Shown here: in pieces, positions 29,491 to 40,371 of the stretch
How positions within the stretch are numbered: the first letter of the stretch is position 1
How the letters are laid out: each line of letters begins with the position of its first letter
Source of the DNA: Sporothrix humicola
Lineage: Eukaryota; Ascomycota; Sordariomycetes; Ophiostomatales; Ophiostomataceae
Assembly (NCBI GenBank): GCA_021396245.1
Contig: WNYE01000113.1
Span: forward strand, 45,871-109,870
Reading direction: 5' to 3'
DNA length: 64,000 nt
Made by a program: the position numbers and the translations under genes
The notes under the pieces: generated by a model
Databases searched by the model: none
Told to the model about the DNA's origin: nothing
What the model saw: only the letters and a program-made list of their open reading frames with translations

Positions 29491-31652
29491 GCTGCTATTC
29501 GAGGAGTGTAGATGTTAGAAGAAAAATAATAGAACAGAGGACAAAAAACCAGAGTATCGTCAAGAAGGCGAAGATGATTGTACGCGAAGAACGATTGTTT
29601 TATAGAGTAAAAAATCACTATGATCTATGCCAACCCTTCCCAATTTCCTTGTCTTGTTCATCATGTATTTGTTGTTTTCTTGAGCGTGATCACACAGCGT
29701 CGTCTATTGATATTGTTCTTAGTCATGATGGATGCTGGATGTGGTAGAAGGAATTCACGGGGACGGAAGGGGGTTCTCCGCTGGTTGGAGGACTCCCGGC
29801 AACTGCTGGTTAAAGGGAGCTAGGTCTACCAAGACAAGTAATCTTCAGCCACGAGAAAAATAATCATGACACACCGCACATGAACTTTGACTGTGGCTGG
29901 AGGGATGTTTTGTCAAAGACGACGTGGAGATTGTGTGGTATTCATCTGGTGGAAGAGAGAGGGAGAAGAAATGGAGGCGATCTCTCAAGATGAATTTTAA
30001 CAGCAGCAGTCGTCAAAGCGATACTCTTTATTTTGTCCGCTACCGGCGGTTGACGCTTTGCTCACAGCTGATTGTCTGACTGTCTGACTTGGCATATGGA
30101 CCGGCGGTCCGTCTCTCGCCACCGAGGAGAGTCGACTCGAAGGGGAGCGGAGTGAGAGACGCACTTGAAAAGAGAGAGTCCAAAAGAGCGAGTCGTAACA
30201 ATACCCCATAAGACAAAGACACAGGCGACTCAGGCCCTAGTTTGCCCAACCGAGAGGACATTGCCTCCAGCGGCGTGTACTGTTTAGCCAAAGTGCATTT
30301 GAGTGCGCCTCTGTCACCTTCCCACGCTTCTTTTGGTTTTCTTTTAATTTTCCAGTACTCTAGGCCGTCTTCCAGGCCGTCTTCCAGCCCGGCATACATT
30401 GCTTCTGTGTGTTGTTGTTTAATTTGGACTCTTTGGTCTGCTTCTCGTAAACGGGCCAAGACGGGATTGGCGGTCACTTAATTATCCAGACAATTTTATG
30501 CCGTCCAGGGACACGTTGGTGCGAACGGTGCGAAGCAGTTGCAGGGCAGTTTGAATTTAACCATGTTAACCATGATTGGAATAAGGGGAAAATAGGGAAA
30601 TACCCACTGTGCAATTACAGGCTGACAATGCGTTCTAGACGTTTATTTTCTCTCCTTTTTTCTCGTCTTCTCTCTTTGCCGGCGTGTGCACTCGTTCAGC
30701 CGGACCTGCTAAATCGGATGTTTGTCCCGTCGGAGCAGATCTGTTTCTGCAAACAATTGGAGGGATCAACGTGAGCTTAAAAAAAGAAAGGCGAGCGACA
30801 AATAATGATTGCAGCAGACCACGACAAGACCGGCAAGAGAACGGAGCTGACTTAAGCTTTTCAACCGAACCAACACCGGCAGTCATTTATTTCAAGCCCG
30901 CGATAATGTCTGAGCAGCTAGCGGCGAAGCTTTGTGTTTGTTGCTTGTTTATGGAAGTGGAAGACACTCAGTATATCTGATTATCCCACGAGGCGCTGTC
31001 CGATATATACCCATGGTGGCTTATGTAGTTTATTGTTCTTTCCTGAAGCATCTCGTATGCTTATGCTTCCGACCGATATAACAACAGGTTGTTCATATGG
31101 TCGCGACCCTTGCTCTTTGCCTAAACCGTCAGTTCATTGCATGCCGCGTGGTTACTTAAGCGCTCCCCCACCCTCAATACCGCGATCGCGGGCTGCCGGT
31201 TGGAGACAGGACACACCAGTTCCACAGTGTCGGTTCATATGGTTTTTGATTGTGATTTTTGAGTGTGGTTTCTGAGTCGAAAACAGAGATCAGCATGCCC
31301 TCCGCACTCTCCCCGGAATCGCGGAGACTGAATCCAAAGGGGCTGATATTTGATATTGGAGAGGGGAAGCGGGTGGAAATTGGGAGATTGGGATTGGAAG
31401 TGGAAGAGGACGGGAACGGAATGTGTTTGAATTTACGAGTCGAGGTTTTATGAAATTCTCAACAATAAGGCATGGCGCCGATTTGGTGTTCATAAGTAGA
31501 CAAGCACAGCCAGAGTCTGGGCCCTGTCTTGGTTTTCTCTTGGTTTTTCTTCTTCTTCTTTTCTTTTGTTCTTTTGCTGTTCTCTTGTCGTTCTCTTGTT
31601 TTCCCCCATTGCGACTGGAGCACCTGTCTCGTCTCTCGCTTATCACGACAAC
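29491..31652. promoter_or_regulatory. divergent AA9/CDH intergenic region
   Basis: 2.16 kb between the two start codons. It holds small direct repeats: AGGCCGTCTTCC twice at 30362-30385, TTAACCATG twice near 30557, and CTGTCTGA twice near 30075. A single GGCTAA (minus strand, 30284-30289) resembles the Xyr1/XlnR core but is expected by chance at this length. No additional gene is supported. The last 150 bases before CDH are pyrimidine-rich. Confidence 0.55.
29598..29605 (-). promoter_or_regulatory. putative TATA box of the AA9 gene
   Basis: CTATAAAA on the minus strand, about 108-115 bases upstream of the AA9 ATG. Confidence 0.4.
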
Positions 31653-34445
31653 ATGGGCTTCTTAACACGCCTCGCAACCGCGGCGGTTGCCTCTTCCGCC
31701 CTTTTCGGGTCCGCCCTCGGCCAGGCCACGTCCGTCGGTAAGTACAAGGATGACTCGACCAACATCACGTTTGGCATGTACGGCGTCGACGAGATTGTCG
31801 ACGCCAGCACGGGCGAGGTCGCCCAGGGCTTCTACAACTTTGGCATTGTCCTGCCCGACAGCGCGCTCAAGACGGACGCCAACGAGTACATTGGCATTCT
31901 GGTAGGTCTTTTTGTCCTCGCTGCGCTCGCTCTCTCGCTTGCTTTCCTCGCTCGCTGCGCTCACTTGCTAACTCCTCCAGCGCTGCCAAAGCACGAACGC
32001 GTCCCTGACCGGCTGGTGCGGCATCTCGCACGGTGACAAGGGCCAGATGACCAACTCGCTGCTCCTCGTCGCCTGGCCCTGGAACGGCCAGGTCATGACA
32101 ACGTTCCGTTATGCCACCAAGTGGACGATGCCCACCGAGTACACGGGCGACGCCAAGCTCACGCAGATCTCGTCGTTTGTCAACGAGACCATGTTCGAGG
32201 TCATCTACCGCTGCCAGAACTGCTTCTCGTGGAAGACGGCCGAGAACACCAATATGGCCGTCAACACAACGTCCGGCACGCTGCTGTTCGGCCGGGCGCT
32301 GGCCATGCGCGGTCCTGCCGCCGCCAGCTGCCCCAGCAAGATGACCTTTGGCTTCCACGACTCGGGCTACAGCCAGTACGGCGTTGACCTGACCAACGCC
32401 ATGCACCCGTCGTACTCGTCGTGGGCGGCCCTGGCGACGCATGTTGTGACCACGGATTGTGCTAATTTGCCTGCAGCCACTCCGACGGAGACCGCGTCGG
32501 CGACGACAACCGCTGTCACGTCTGCTACCGCCACGGCCACCGACTCTGTTCCCGCCACGGCCACGGCCACGCCTGCCCCCGCGCCGGCGCCCATTGTCCC
32601 CTGCAAGCCTGCCCCCAACAAGACGTACGACTACATCATCGTCGGCGCTGGTGCTGCGGGCATCCCGCTGGCCGACCGCCTCTCGCAGATCGGCAAGTCG
32701 GTGCTGCTCCTCGAGAAGGGCCCGCCGTCGTCCGGCCGATGGGGTGGCACGATGAAGCCGACCTGGCTCAACAACACCAACCTGACGCGCTTCGACGTGC
32801 CCGGCCTGTGCAACCAGATCTGGGTCGACTCGGTCGGCGTGGCCTGCACGGACACCGAGCAGATGGAGGGCTGTGTGCTCGGCGGCGGCACGGCCGTCAA
32901 CGCCGGTCTCTGGTGGCGCGCCAACCCGCTCGACTGGGACTACAACTTCCCCGACGGCTGGCGCAGCAAGGACATGGTGGATGCCACGAGCCGCGTCTTC
33001 CAGCGCATCCCCGGCACGATAACGCCCTCGATGGACGGCAAGCTGTACATGCACCAGGGCTTCGACGTGCTGGCCGGCGGCCTCAACGCGTCCGGCTGGA
33101 ACTATGTCATCCCTAACGACCACCCCGACAAGAAGAACCGCACGTACGGCCACACCACGTACATGTTTGCCAACGGCGAGCGCGGCGGCCCCATGGGCAC
33201 GTACCTGGTCACAGCCTCGCAGCGCTCCAACTTTAGCCTGTGGATGAACACGCCCGTCCGCCGTCTGATCCGCGACGGCGGCCACATCACTGGCGTCGAG
33301 CTCGAGTGCACGTCCGACGGCTACTCGGGCAACGTCTACCTGACGCCCGGCACTGGCCGTGTCATCTCGTCGGCCGGCACCTTTGCCTCGGCCAAGCTGC
33401 TGTTGCGCAGTGGCATTGGCCCGGCGGACCAGCTCAACGTCGTCAAGAACTCGCCCGACGGCCCGACCATGATCAACAGCACGTCGTGGATCGACCTGCC
33501 CGTCGGTTACAACCTGAACGACCATGTCAACGTGAGTCCTGTGTGAAACAATAAAGAAACTGTAATAACAACCCGCTAACCATCTTCCCGTAAAAGACCG
33601 ACACGGAGATTGCCCACCCCGACGTCGTCTTCTATGACTTCTACGAGGCCTGGACGAAGCCCATCGCCTCGGACGAGAAGAACTACCTCGACAACCGTAC
33701 GGGTATCCTTGCCCAGTCTGCGCCCAACATTGGTCCCATGTTCTGGGAGGAAATCAAGGGCGACGACGGCATTGTGCGCCAGCTGCAGTGGACGTCGCGC
33801 GTCGAGGGCTCCACCAACAACTCCATGATCATGAGCCAGTACCTCGGCCGTGGCGCCGTGTCTCGTGGCCGCATGGTCATCACCCGCCGCCTGACAACCT
33901 TCGTCTCGGTCCCGCCGTACCTGCACAACGACCTCGACAAGGCCGTCGTCATCAAGGGCATCGAGAACCTCCAGGCCGCCCTCAAGAACGTGCCCAACAT
34001 CACCTGGATCACGCCCCCCTCCAACCAGACAGCCGCCGAGTACGTCAACTCGCTGCCCAACACCCCCGCCAAGCGCCGCGCCAACCACTGGATCGGCACC
34101 AACAAGCTCGGCGTCGACGACGGCCGTCTCGGCGGCACGTCGGTCGTCGACATCAACACCAAGGTGTACGGCACGGACAACCTGTTTGTCGTCGACGGCT
34201 CCATCTTCCCCGGCCACGTCACCGGCAACCCGTCCGCCGCTATTGTGACGGTCGCCGAGCGCGCCTTTGAGCGCATCAGCTCGCTGCACGCCCCCGTCCC
34301 CGGCAAGGAGGGCGCGCAGTGCGGCGGCAACACCTGGAACGGAAGCTTCCAGTGTGAGGCCGGCCTCCAGTGCAACTATGTCGATGCGACGCTGTCCAAG
34401 TGCGACAAGGCTGCTGCCAAGACCCTGCGCCGTCTCCGCGTGTAG
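31653..34445 (+). CDS. cellobiose dehydrogenase (AA8 cytochrome - AA3_1 GMC - CBM1-like)
   Basis: Join 31653..31901, 31981..33531, 33597..34445; 882 aa, three exons. Signal peptide MGFLTRLATAAVASSALFGSALG. The cytochrome domain (about 25-245) keeps haem-ligand candidates Met106 (GQMTNSLL) and His209 (FGFHDSG). A Thr/Pro/Ala linker leads to the flavin domain from about residue 295 (DYIIVGAGAAGIPLADRL), with QIWVDSVGVAC, GCVLGGGTAVNAGLWW and the catalytic pair in RRANHWIGTNKLG and GHVTGNPSAAIV. A C-terminal CBM1-like module (QCGGNTWNGSFQC...CNYVDATLSKC) is followed by a basic tail ending LRRLRV. The enzyme oxidises cellobiose and passes electrons via haem to LPMOs. The CBM1 has lost the paired tyrosines usually before the last cysteine. 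Confidence 0.97.
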
Positions 34446-34975
34446 GAGGTTGTAGGATGGAGACTGAATAAGCAGGGGAAGGAATGCAAAGACGGCAAAG
34501 ACGACTAAAAGGCGCCGGCTTACGGCCGGTGTGTGTGTCAAAAATAAAAGCAAACTAAAAACAAAAAGTACATAATTCGTCAAAATAAATAAAAAATAAA
34601 ACAAAAAGAGAGGCTGTGGTGGGAGTGCATCTGCATTCTGCATTGCGCTAGTGAAACCTTGATTTGCGACAGTGGTGATTGGGCAATGGTGACTGGGATA
34701 ACTAGGATGCCAGGGTTTGCTGCTGTGCCTTGTCGCCCTTTTTGGCCCTATGCCGCGCTTGCAAATAGGAAGGATCTGTTAGACAAGCTTTGAACGAAGC
34801 TTCGAGGATGGGGAGGGATCGAGGTGTTCATATGGATATTGAGATGCTCGTATGGGTGCCACAAGGTGAAGAAGCGATACAAAGTACATAAGAACAGCCT
34901 AAGCCGTGCACCCCATACTGGTGCCACTTGACTCCACGAATCGTTGTAATCTACACAGTAAGCTGCAACCTCCAA
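34446..34975. other. intergenic region between CDH and P450
   Basis: A-rich CDH 3' flank (34538-34610), then the P450 promoter. Repeated CTTCG/GAAGCTT words around 34790-34805 form a short imperfect palindrome. No gene. Confidence 0.55.
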
Positions 34976-36610
34976 ATGGTATCGTATCTGGTGCACATTG
35001 CAATTGGCATACTTGCCTATGCCATCTATCGTCTCCTTGCCCGACCAGCGCAATATCGTCGACTTCCCCTCCCACCAGGGCCCAAGCCTCTTCCACTCCT
35101 GGGAAACATCCTCGACTTCCCCGCAAAAGACGTCCCTGAGTTCCAGCACTGGCTGAAGCACAAAGACCAATATGGCGGCATCAGCTCTGTGACCGTGCTG
35201 GGCATGACCCTCGTGATGATCCACGACAAGAAGGCGGCGCAGGACTTGTTGGAGAAAACCGCCAGTAAGACGTCTGGGCGGCCGATGATGCTGTTTGCCA
35301 ACAAGCTCTGCGGGTACGAGTCAATCGCTCTCTGCCAGGGGTACAACGACACCTTTCGGCGGTACCGCAAGCTGCTGCACCGCGAGCTCGGAACCAAGGC
35401 AACGGCGGCCAAGTTTGAGGGCGTGCAGGCTGCGCAGGTCGAACGGCAGCTGGTGCGCATCCTGGACCGACCTCAAGACCTGCTGCACCACTTTCGGACG
35501 ACCGCGAGCGCCACCGTCCTCAAAATGGTGTACGGCTACACTGTCGAGACGGGTGGCGGGGCGGGAGAGGGAGAAATCGAGCGCAGCGAGGACAAAGACA
35601 TGTTGGTGACGCTGATCGACAAAATGATGTCCGAGTTCACCTTGGCTGCAACGCCGCTCGCTTGGATGGTCGACATCGTGCCCGCCCTGCAGCATCTCCC
35701 TGAGTGGTTCCCCGGCGCAGGCTTCAAAAAGACGGCAAAACAGTGGCGCCAGTCCATCTTGACAGTGGCACATGTCCCGTACCGCTTTGTGCAGCGCCAA
35801 ATGGCCGACGAAAGACACCAAGAGAGCTATGTGTCCCGGCTGGTGCAGTCCACGTCGCCATTGGACGACGCCGACGAAAAGGCCATCATCTGGACCGCAG
35901 CCAGTCTGTATGGCGCTGCAGGAGACACGACCGTCATCACGCTGACGACCTTTACCCTCGCCATGATCATGTTCCCCGACGTCCAGCGGGCCGCCCAAGA
36001 GGAGATTGATCGTGTTGTCGGCGGAGACCGTCTTCCCAGCATCGAGGACCGCGAGCAGCTGCCGTATGTCGACGCATTGATCAAGGAGACCTTGCGATGG
36101 TGGCCGATTGCGCCCATGGGCTTTCCCCACACGGCTGACGACGATATTGAGTACGACGGCATGCTCATCCCCAAAGGGGCGTATCTGCTTCCGGCCGCGT
36201 GGTGGTTCCTGCACGACCCAGACGTCTATGCAGACCCAGAAGCTTTCGATCCCTCGCGGTTTCTCGCTCCTCGAAACGAGCCCGATCCAACTGGCGATGC
36301 GTTTGGTTACGGGCGTCGGATCTGCCCTGGCCGTTTCTTTGCTGACGCGAGCCTGTACCTCAACATCGTGCAGCTGTTAGCAACGTTCCAGATCAGCAAA
36401 GCCAAGGACGAGCAAGGGAACCCAATCGACGTCGACGTGACGCCCAAACCTGGCATCCTCAGCCACCCAACGCCGTTCCAGTTTGCAGTTGAACCGAGGA
36501 ACAAAGGCGCCGTGGATCTGGTCGAAGAGGTGCGGGCAAGAAACCCGACGGAGCCGAGTAACTCAAAGGACATTGAAGCGATTGTGGCTGCAGGCGAGGT
36601 GTTTGGATGA
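34976..36610 (+). CDS. cytochrome P450 monooxygenase
   Basis: Single exon, 544 aa from ATG 34976 (MVSYLVHIAIGILAYAIYRL); 16 upstream in-frame codons begin only with TTG. The N-terminal membrane anchor is followed by the proline hinge LPPGPKPLPLLGN. I-helix motif AAGDTT, K-helix ETLRW (ExxR), and the haem loop FGYGRRICPGRFF with its Cys thiolate are all present, so it should be catalytically complete. The sequence is of the type found in fungal secondary metabolism or xenobiotic oxidation, similar in character to OrdA-like enzymes, but the substrate cannot be read from sequence. It is followed on the same strand by a GST-like and a HET gene, with no polyketide or peptide synthase in the window. 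Confidence 0.95.
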   Translation: MVSYLVHIAIGILAYAIYRLLARPAQYRRLPLPPGPKPLPLLGNILDFPAKDVPEFQHWLKHKDQYGGISSVTVLGMTLVMIHDKKAAQDLLEKTASKTSGRPMMLFANKLCGYESIALCQGYNDTFRRYRKLLHRELGTKATAAKFEGVQAAQVERQLVRILDRPQDLLHHFRTTASATVLKMVYGYTVETGGGAGEGEIERSEDKDMLVTLIDKMMSEFTLAATPLAWMVDIVPALQHLPEWFPGAGFKKTAKQWRQSILTVAHVPYRFVQRQMADERHQESYVSRLVQSTSPLDDADEKAIIWTAASLYGAAGDTTVITLTTFTLAMIMFPDVQRAAQEEIDRVVGGDRLPSIEDREQLPYVDALIKETLRWWPIAPMGFPHTADDDIEYDGMLIPKGAYLLPAAWWFLHDPDVYADPEAFDPSRFLAPRNEPDPTGDAFGYGRRICPGRFFADASLYLNIVQLLATFQISKAKDEQGNPIDVDVTPKPGILSHPTPFQFAVEPRNKGAVDLVEEVRARNPTEPSNSKDIEAIVAAGEVFG

Positions 36611-37115
36611 GTGTTGAGTCGAGAGGTGGATTGTTGGTTGAGTTGTTTGTGTACGGAGACGCGCTGTAAATATCACGACGCGTGCTGGAACTAGGGCCGT
36701 AGATGCTATTTTTAAGCGCAGTTGGTCTTGCGTGGTCGCGCCTTCCTTCTCAAAACACCTCCTTATGAGGCAACACTTCAATAATTACAAACGAAATGTC
36801 ATGTGATTTGACCCCTTTTGCAAATGCTGAACATGTTTTCTGATTCCATTTTCAAGCATTTGACAAAGTTCAATTGCCAGGCATCTTTGCGACACGCCTT
36901 GCACGGCATGAATTCCGAGCCTCCTAGAGATAGCACCTGTGCCGTGTAGGTGAGAATCACCACCTGCCGTATTCGGACAGCGCTGTCCCTCCACTACAAG
37001 TAGGTGATCTGTCCCTAGCTTTTGTCTGATGCAAATTGCAAAATCGACACATACAAGCGATTTATTTTCCTGACATTCTCTTCAACAGTGACGGTCCTTC
37101 TAAACCTTGCAAGCC
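36611..37115. other. intergenic region between P450 and GST-like gene
   Basis: About 500 bases: P450 3' flank and GST-like promoter. No gene or clear element. Confidence 0.5.
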
Positions 37116-37856
37116 ATGTCTTCCCCCCCTGACATCGTGGTTTACGACACGCTCGGCCAGGATGGCCTGCTCTGGTCCCACCATACTTTGCGTGTGCTTT
37201 ACGCCATGCACCGCAAAGGCCTGAAATACGCAATGGTATCAGTCGACTACCCCGATATCGACGCCACTTTTGACCCGACAAGCCTGCCTCCCAAGGACGA
37301 CCCCGTCGAACGATATGAGCTGCCGGTTGTGCGTTTTTGTTTCCCCGGTGCCGATGACGAATATCTTATGGAGCCGGCACGCATCATCGCCAAGCTCGAC
37401 GAACTTGTCCCCGACCTGCCACTGCCATTCTCTTCGCCGCTTGCGGCCGAGGCGCGAGCAATATTTGGCCTGGCAATGGCACCGCTCCTACAAATTGGCG
37501 TTGGACATGTTCCTGGCGTGCTTTCGGCCCGCAGCCGGGAAGGCTTCTTGGCCAAGCGAAAGGCGAGGTGGGGCAAGCCGCTGGAAGAATGGGTGGCAGA
37601 GCGCCCCCAACAAATGCTTCTAGCGACAGCGGCGCCGAGACTGGAGGCGTTTGCGGCTTGGCTCGACGGGAACGGCCGAGACGGACCATTTATCGAAGGC
37701 AAGCAGTCCTGCTATGCCGACATGACAATTGTCAGCATCCTCGAGTATTGCCGGATTGTTGGCGCAAAAGATGCATTAGACGCAGCATTGGCCCACCCCG
37801 CCATTGCACGGCTGTATGCCGCACTTGTCGAGAAGGACCAACTGTCGGCTTCATAG
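37116..37856 (+). CDS. glutathione S-transferase-like protein
   Basis: Single exon, 246 aa from ATG 37116 (MSSPPDIVVYDTLGQDG). The N-terminal third looks like a thioredoxin fold (VVYDTLGQ..., then RYELPVVRF with the conserved cis-Pro position, then YLMEPARIIAKLDEL). The C-terminal two thirds are helical and end in a GST-C type segment (KQSCYADMTIVSILEYCRIVG) with the conserved Asp. It resembles the etherase/Ure2-like divergent GSTs of moulds. The role could be detoxification or a step in a small metabolite pathway with the neighbouring P450; that is inference from adjacency. Confidence 0.82.
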   Translation: MSSPPDIVVYDTLGQDGLLWSHHTLRVLYAMHRKGLKYAMVSVDYPDIDATFDPTSLPPKDDPVERYELPVVRFCFPGADDEYLMEPARIIAKLDELVPDLPLPFSSPLAAEARAIFGLAMAPLLQIGVGHVPGVLSARSREGFLAKRKARWGKPLEEWVAERPQQMLLATAAPRLEAFAAWLDGNGRDGPFIEGKQSCYADMTIVSILEYCRIVGAKDALDAALAHPAIARLYAALVEKDQLSAS

Positions 37857-38129
37857 ACATCATCAATAACCATAAATTTTTGTTTGCATGAGGGGGACAA
37901 GAAAGTCTTAATTTTATTGACATTTTTTTTGGTCGCCAACGCCAGCTGTTGAGACTGCACTTCAAGGACCCTGGTAAGAAGACCCCTGAATGGCTGTCAA
38001 CTTGTCAGGTGATAGGCATACTTCAATCGAAGGATTTCATGCATCCTGCCTAACTTTTGCCCACGAAGCAAATCTCCCTCCTTCACGAAATTTCCGCAGA
38101 AGCATGAAGCTGTACTCGAGCTGCCCGCC

Positions 38130-40269
38130 ATGAGTTCAATGGACTCGATTCCAGCGGCCCAGCGGCCGTTCTTTTACATCTACGAGCGGGTTGTGCCAAA
38201 GACGGAGAAATGGCTCTTGACGCGGAACGGGTTCGACCCGGTCAAAAGGCACCAGCTACACGCAAAGCACGCCCAGAAGGAGAAGCCAGTTCTGGATATC
38301 CAGGAGGTGATGACCGCGTAAGTATCCAGTCTCAATGACGATTGCATCTTTTCCTTCTTCTTCTTTTTTTTTTGTTTTTTTGTGAAGAATCAATTCTCTG
38401 ACAAGACCACACAGAAACGACCCGAGATATGAGTACAATGTGCTGGGCTCCAAAGAGTTTAGGATGCTCCAGATCCATGCGGCGCCATCCTGGACAGACC
38501 CCATCAGTTGCTCCCTGTTGACCTGGTCGATTGATGACATCAAAGCACCATTTGAAGCCCTCTCATACACCTGGGCCGATGCCAAAGAGCGGCACTGGAT
38601 CACAATCGATGGCAAGGCTATTGACGTCACGCCCAACCTTCTCGGCGCCCTCCAGCAATTTCGGCTGCCAGACCATGACCGCCTGATCTGGGTCGATGCT
38701 GTCTGCATCAACCAGCAAGATATCGCCGAGCGAGGAGCACAAGTCCTGTTCATGGACTTGATCTACCAGCGAGCAACGACAGTTTTGGTGTGGCTCGGTG
38801 TCACATACAGCCAGAGCGACCTCGCTTTCGATTTGATGAACCAAATATCCGGCGTCATGGATGTCGACCACCAAGCATACGCCGAAGCGGGAAATGGCGG
38901 CAACGGCGGTGAGATGTACAGAAAGTACATCATGCACCAAGACATTGTTGACCGCGGCCTTCCGTCGCAGGATGACCCCGCCTGGCTGGCCCTCGACGCG
39001 CTCTTTTGGCGGCAGTGGTTCCTGCGTGTCTGGGTCGTGCAAGAGGTGTGCGTCCCGCGCACTGCCGTGGTTGTTTGTGGATCAGACACCATGGACTTTG
39101 ATGCCTTTTGCGACCTGTGCGACTACCTCAACGTCACCAATCTCGGGTCTATGACCGGCCTCAGCGCCGACCGCGTTCTGTCTCTCCGGACAGCCCGCAG
39201 CCAATATCAAACAAACGACCGTGCCAGCCTCGTGACGCAGCTCATCAGCTCGCGGACCTGTCTGGCAACAAATGCTGTGGACAAGGTGTTTGCCCTCCTC
39301 AACATATCCAAAGATGTGCCACCCGACAACGACCTCCGCCCTGATTACCACAAAAGTCCGACCACAGTCTTTTCAGACACTGCTCGGATTCTCCTTGCCC
39401 AAAGTCTAGACATTTTGAACTTCAACAGTGACCGTGTTTGGCGAGTGCACACCGACTTGCCATCCTGGGCTCCAGACTGGTCCTGCGCACCACGCGAGTT
39501 CAGTCTTCTGTTCTCGCCACAGGGGCCCTGGCTCCATGCTGGCAAGGGTTCTACCGCAGATGCATCACTGCCAGAGGTTCGGTTTTCAGAGAACAAAAAG
39601 CTGCTCTACGTGCGAGGTCGCATCCTGGATAAAATCACCAACGTCGGCGAATCCTACTTCATCTTCAGCGCGGCCCGACTCGGCAAAGCACACAACGACT
39701 GGTACGCCAAAAATTTCGACAAGGACGAGGTGCTGTATCGTTTCTCGCGCCACCGGCGCTGGACCATGTGGGAGCGCATGGCTCTCAAGCTGAAAACGTA
39801 CCCAGCAACTGGAGAAGACGTCCGGACCGTCTTTCAAAAGACCATGACGGCGGATGCGCCCTTCCCACCTCAACTCGTGGGCAATGAATACCAGCCAGCC
39901 AACCTCGAGGCACTCTACACAGCTTTCCGAAAGATCCAGTCAACAGACCCCTGGTCGGGCCAGGAGAATATGACGGAAGAAGAGCTACGTATCCAAAAGG
40001 ACCACCACGACCTATTCAATGAAAAGGTTCGCACTGCGGCATACGGCAGAAAACTGTTTACAACCAAGAAGGGATTCATTGGTCTGGCGCCCGTGTCGGC
40101 TGCGACGGGATGCTATGTTGCAATCCTTCACGGAGGCAGGACAGCATATGTACTCAGAAAGAAGAAGAACGGCAACTATGCGCTTGTTGGAGAGGCATAT
40201 CTCCATGGCTTCATGCACGGCGAGGGCCTGAACGACTCAAATCCCGTGGAAGAGTTGATCATAGAGTAG
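38130..40269 (+). CDS. HET-domain (heterokaryon incompatibility) protein
   Basis: Join 38130..38317, 38415..40269; 680 aa. The GTAAGT donor splits an Ala codon, and the intron has a long T tract before ACACAG. The HET domain spans about residues 115-260: FEALSYTWAD, LIWVDAVCINQQDIAERGAQV, and ATTVLVWLG are its hallmark blocks, followed by WFLRVWVVQEV. The C-terminal half has the usual GFIGLAPVSAATGCYVAILHGG segment of HET-6-type proteins. In filamentous ascomycetes such proteins mediate non-self recognition and cell death on hyphal fusion, though most copies have no demonstrated incompatibility role. The first exon (RPFFYIYERVVPKTEKW...) is an N-terminal extension I do not recognise. Confidence 0.93.
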
Positions 40270-40371
40270 TTCCTAGTGCGTGTGCCTTGTCCACAGGCTG
40301 TTGGTCAATCAGAGAGATATTCACTGGAATACTTGAATTTATTTCTACTTATTTACTAGTATTTCACCAAT

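Noticed and set aside
31867..33525. 552-codon frame antisense to CDH
   Set aside because: Arg/Ala/Val-rich shadow of CDH exon 2; no family match.
33576..34643. 355-codon frame antisense to CDH exon 3
   Set aside because: Shadow frame on the opposite strand of confirmed coding sequence.
34928..34975. 16-codon N-terminal extension of the P450
   Set aside because: Begins with TTG; the ATG at 34976 gives the normal membrane anchor.
38229..38239. GGGTTCGACCC resembling a tRNA T-loop / B box
   Set aside because: Lies inside HET exon 1 and has no matching A box or acceptor stem.
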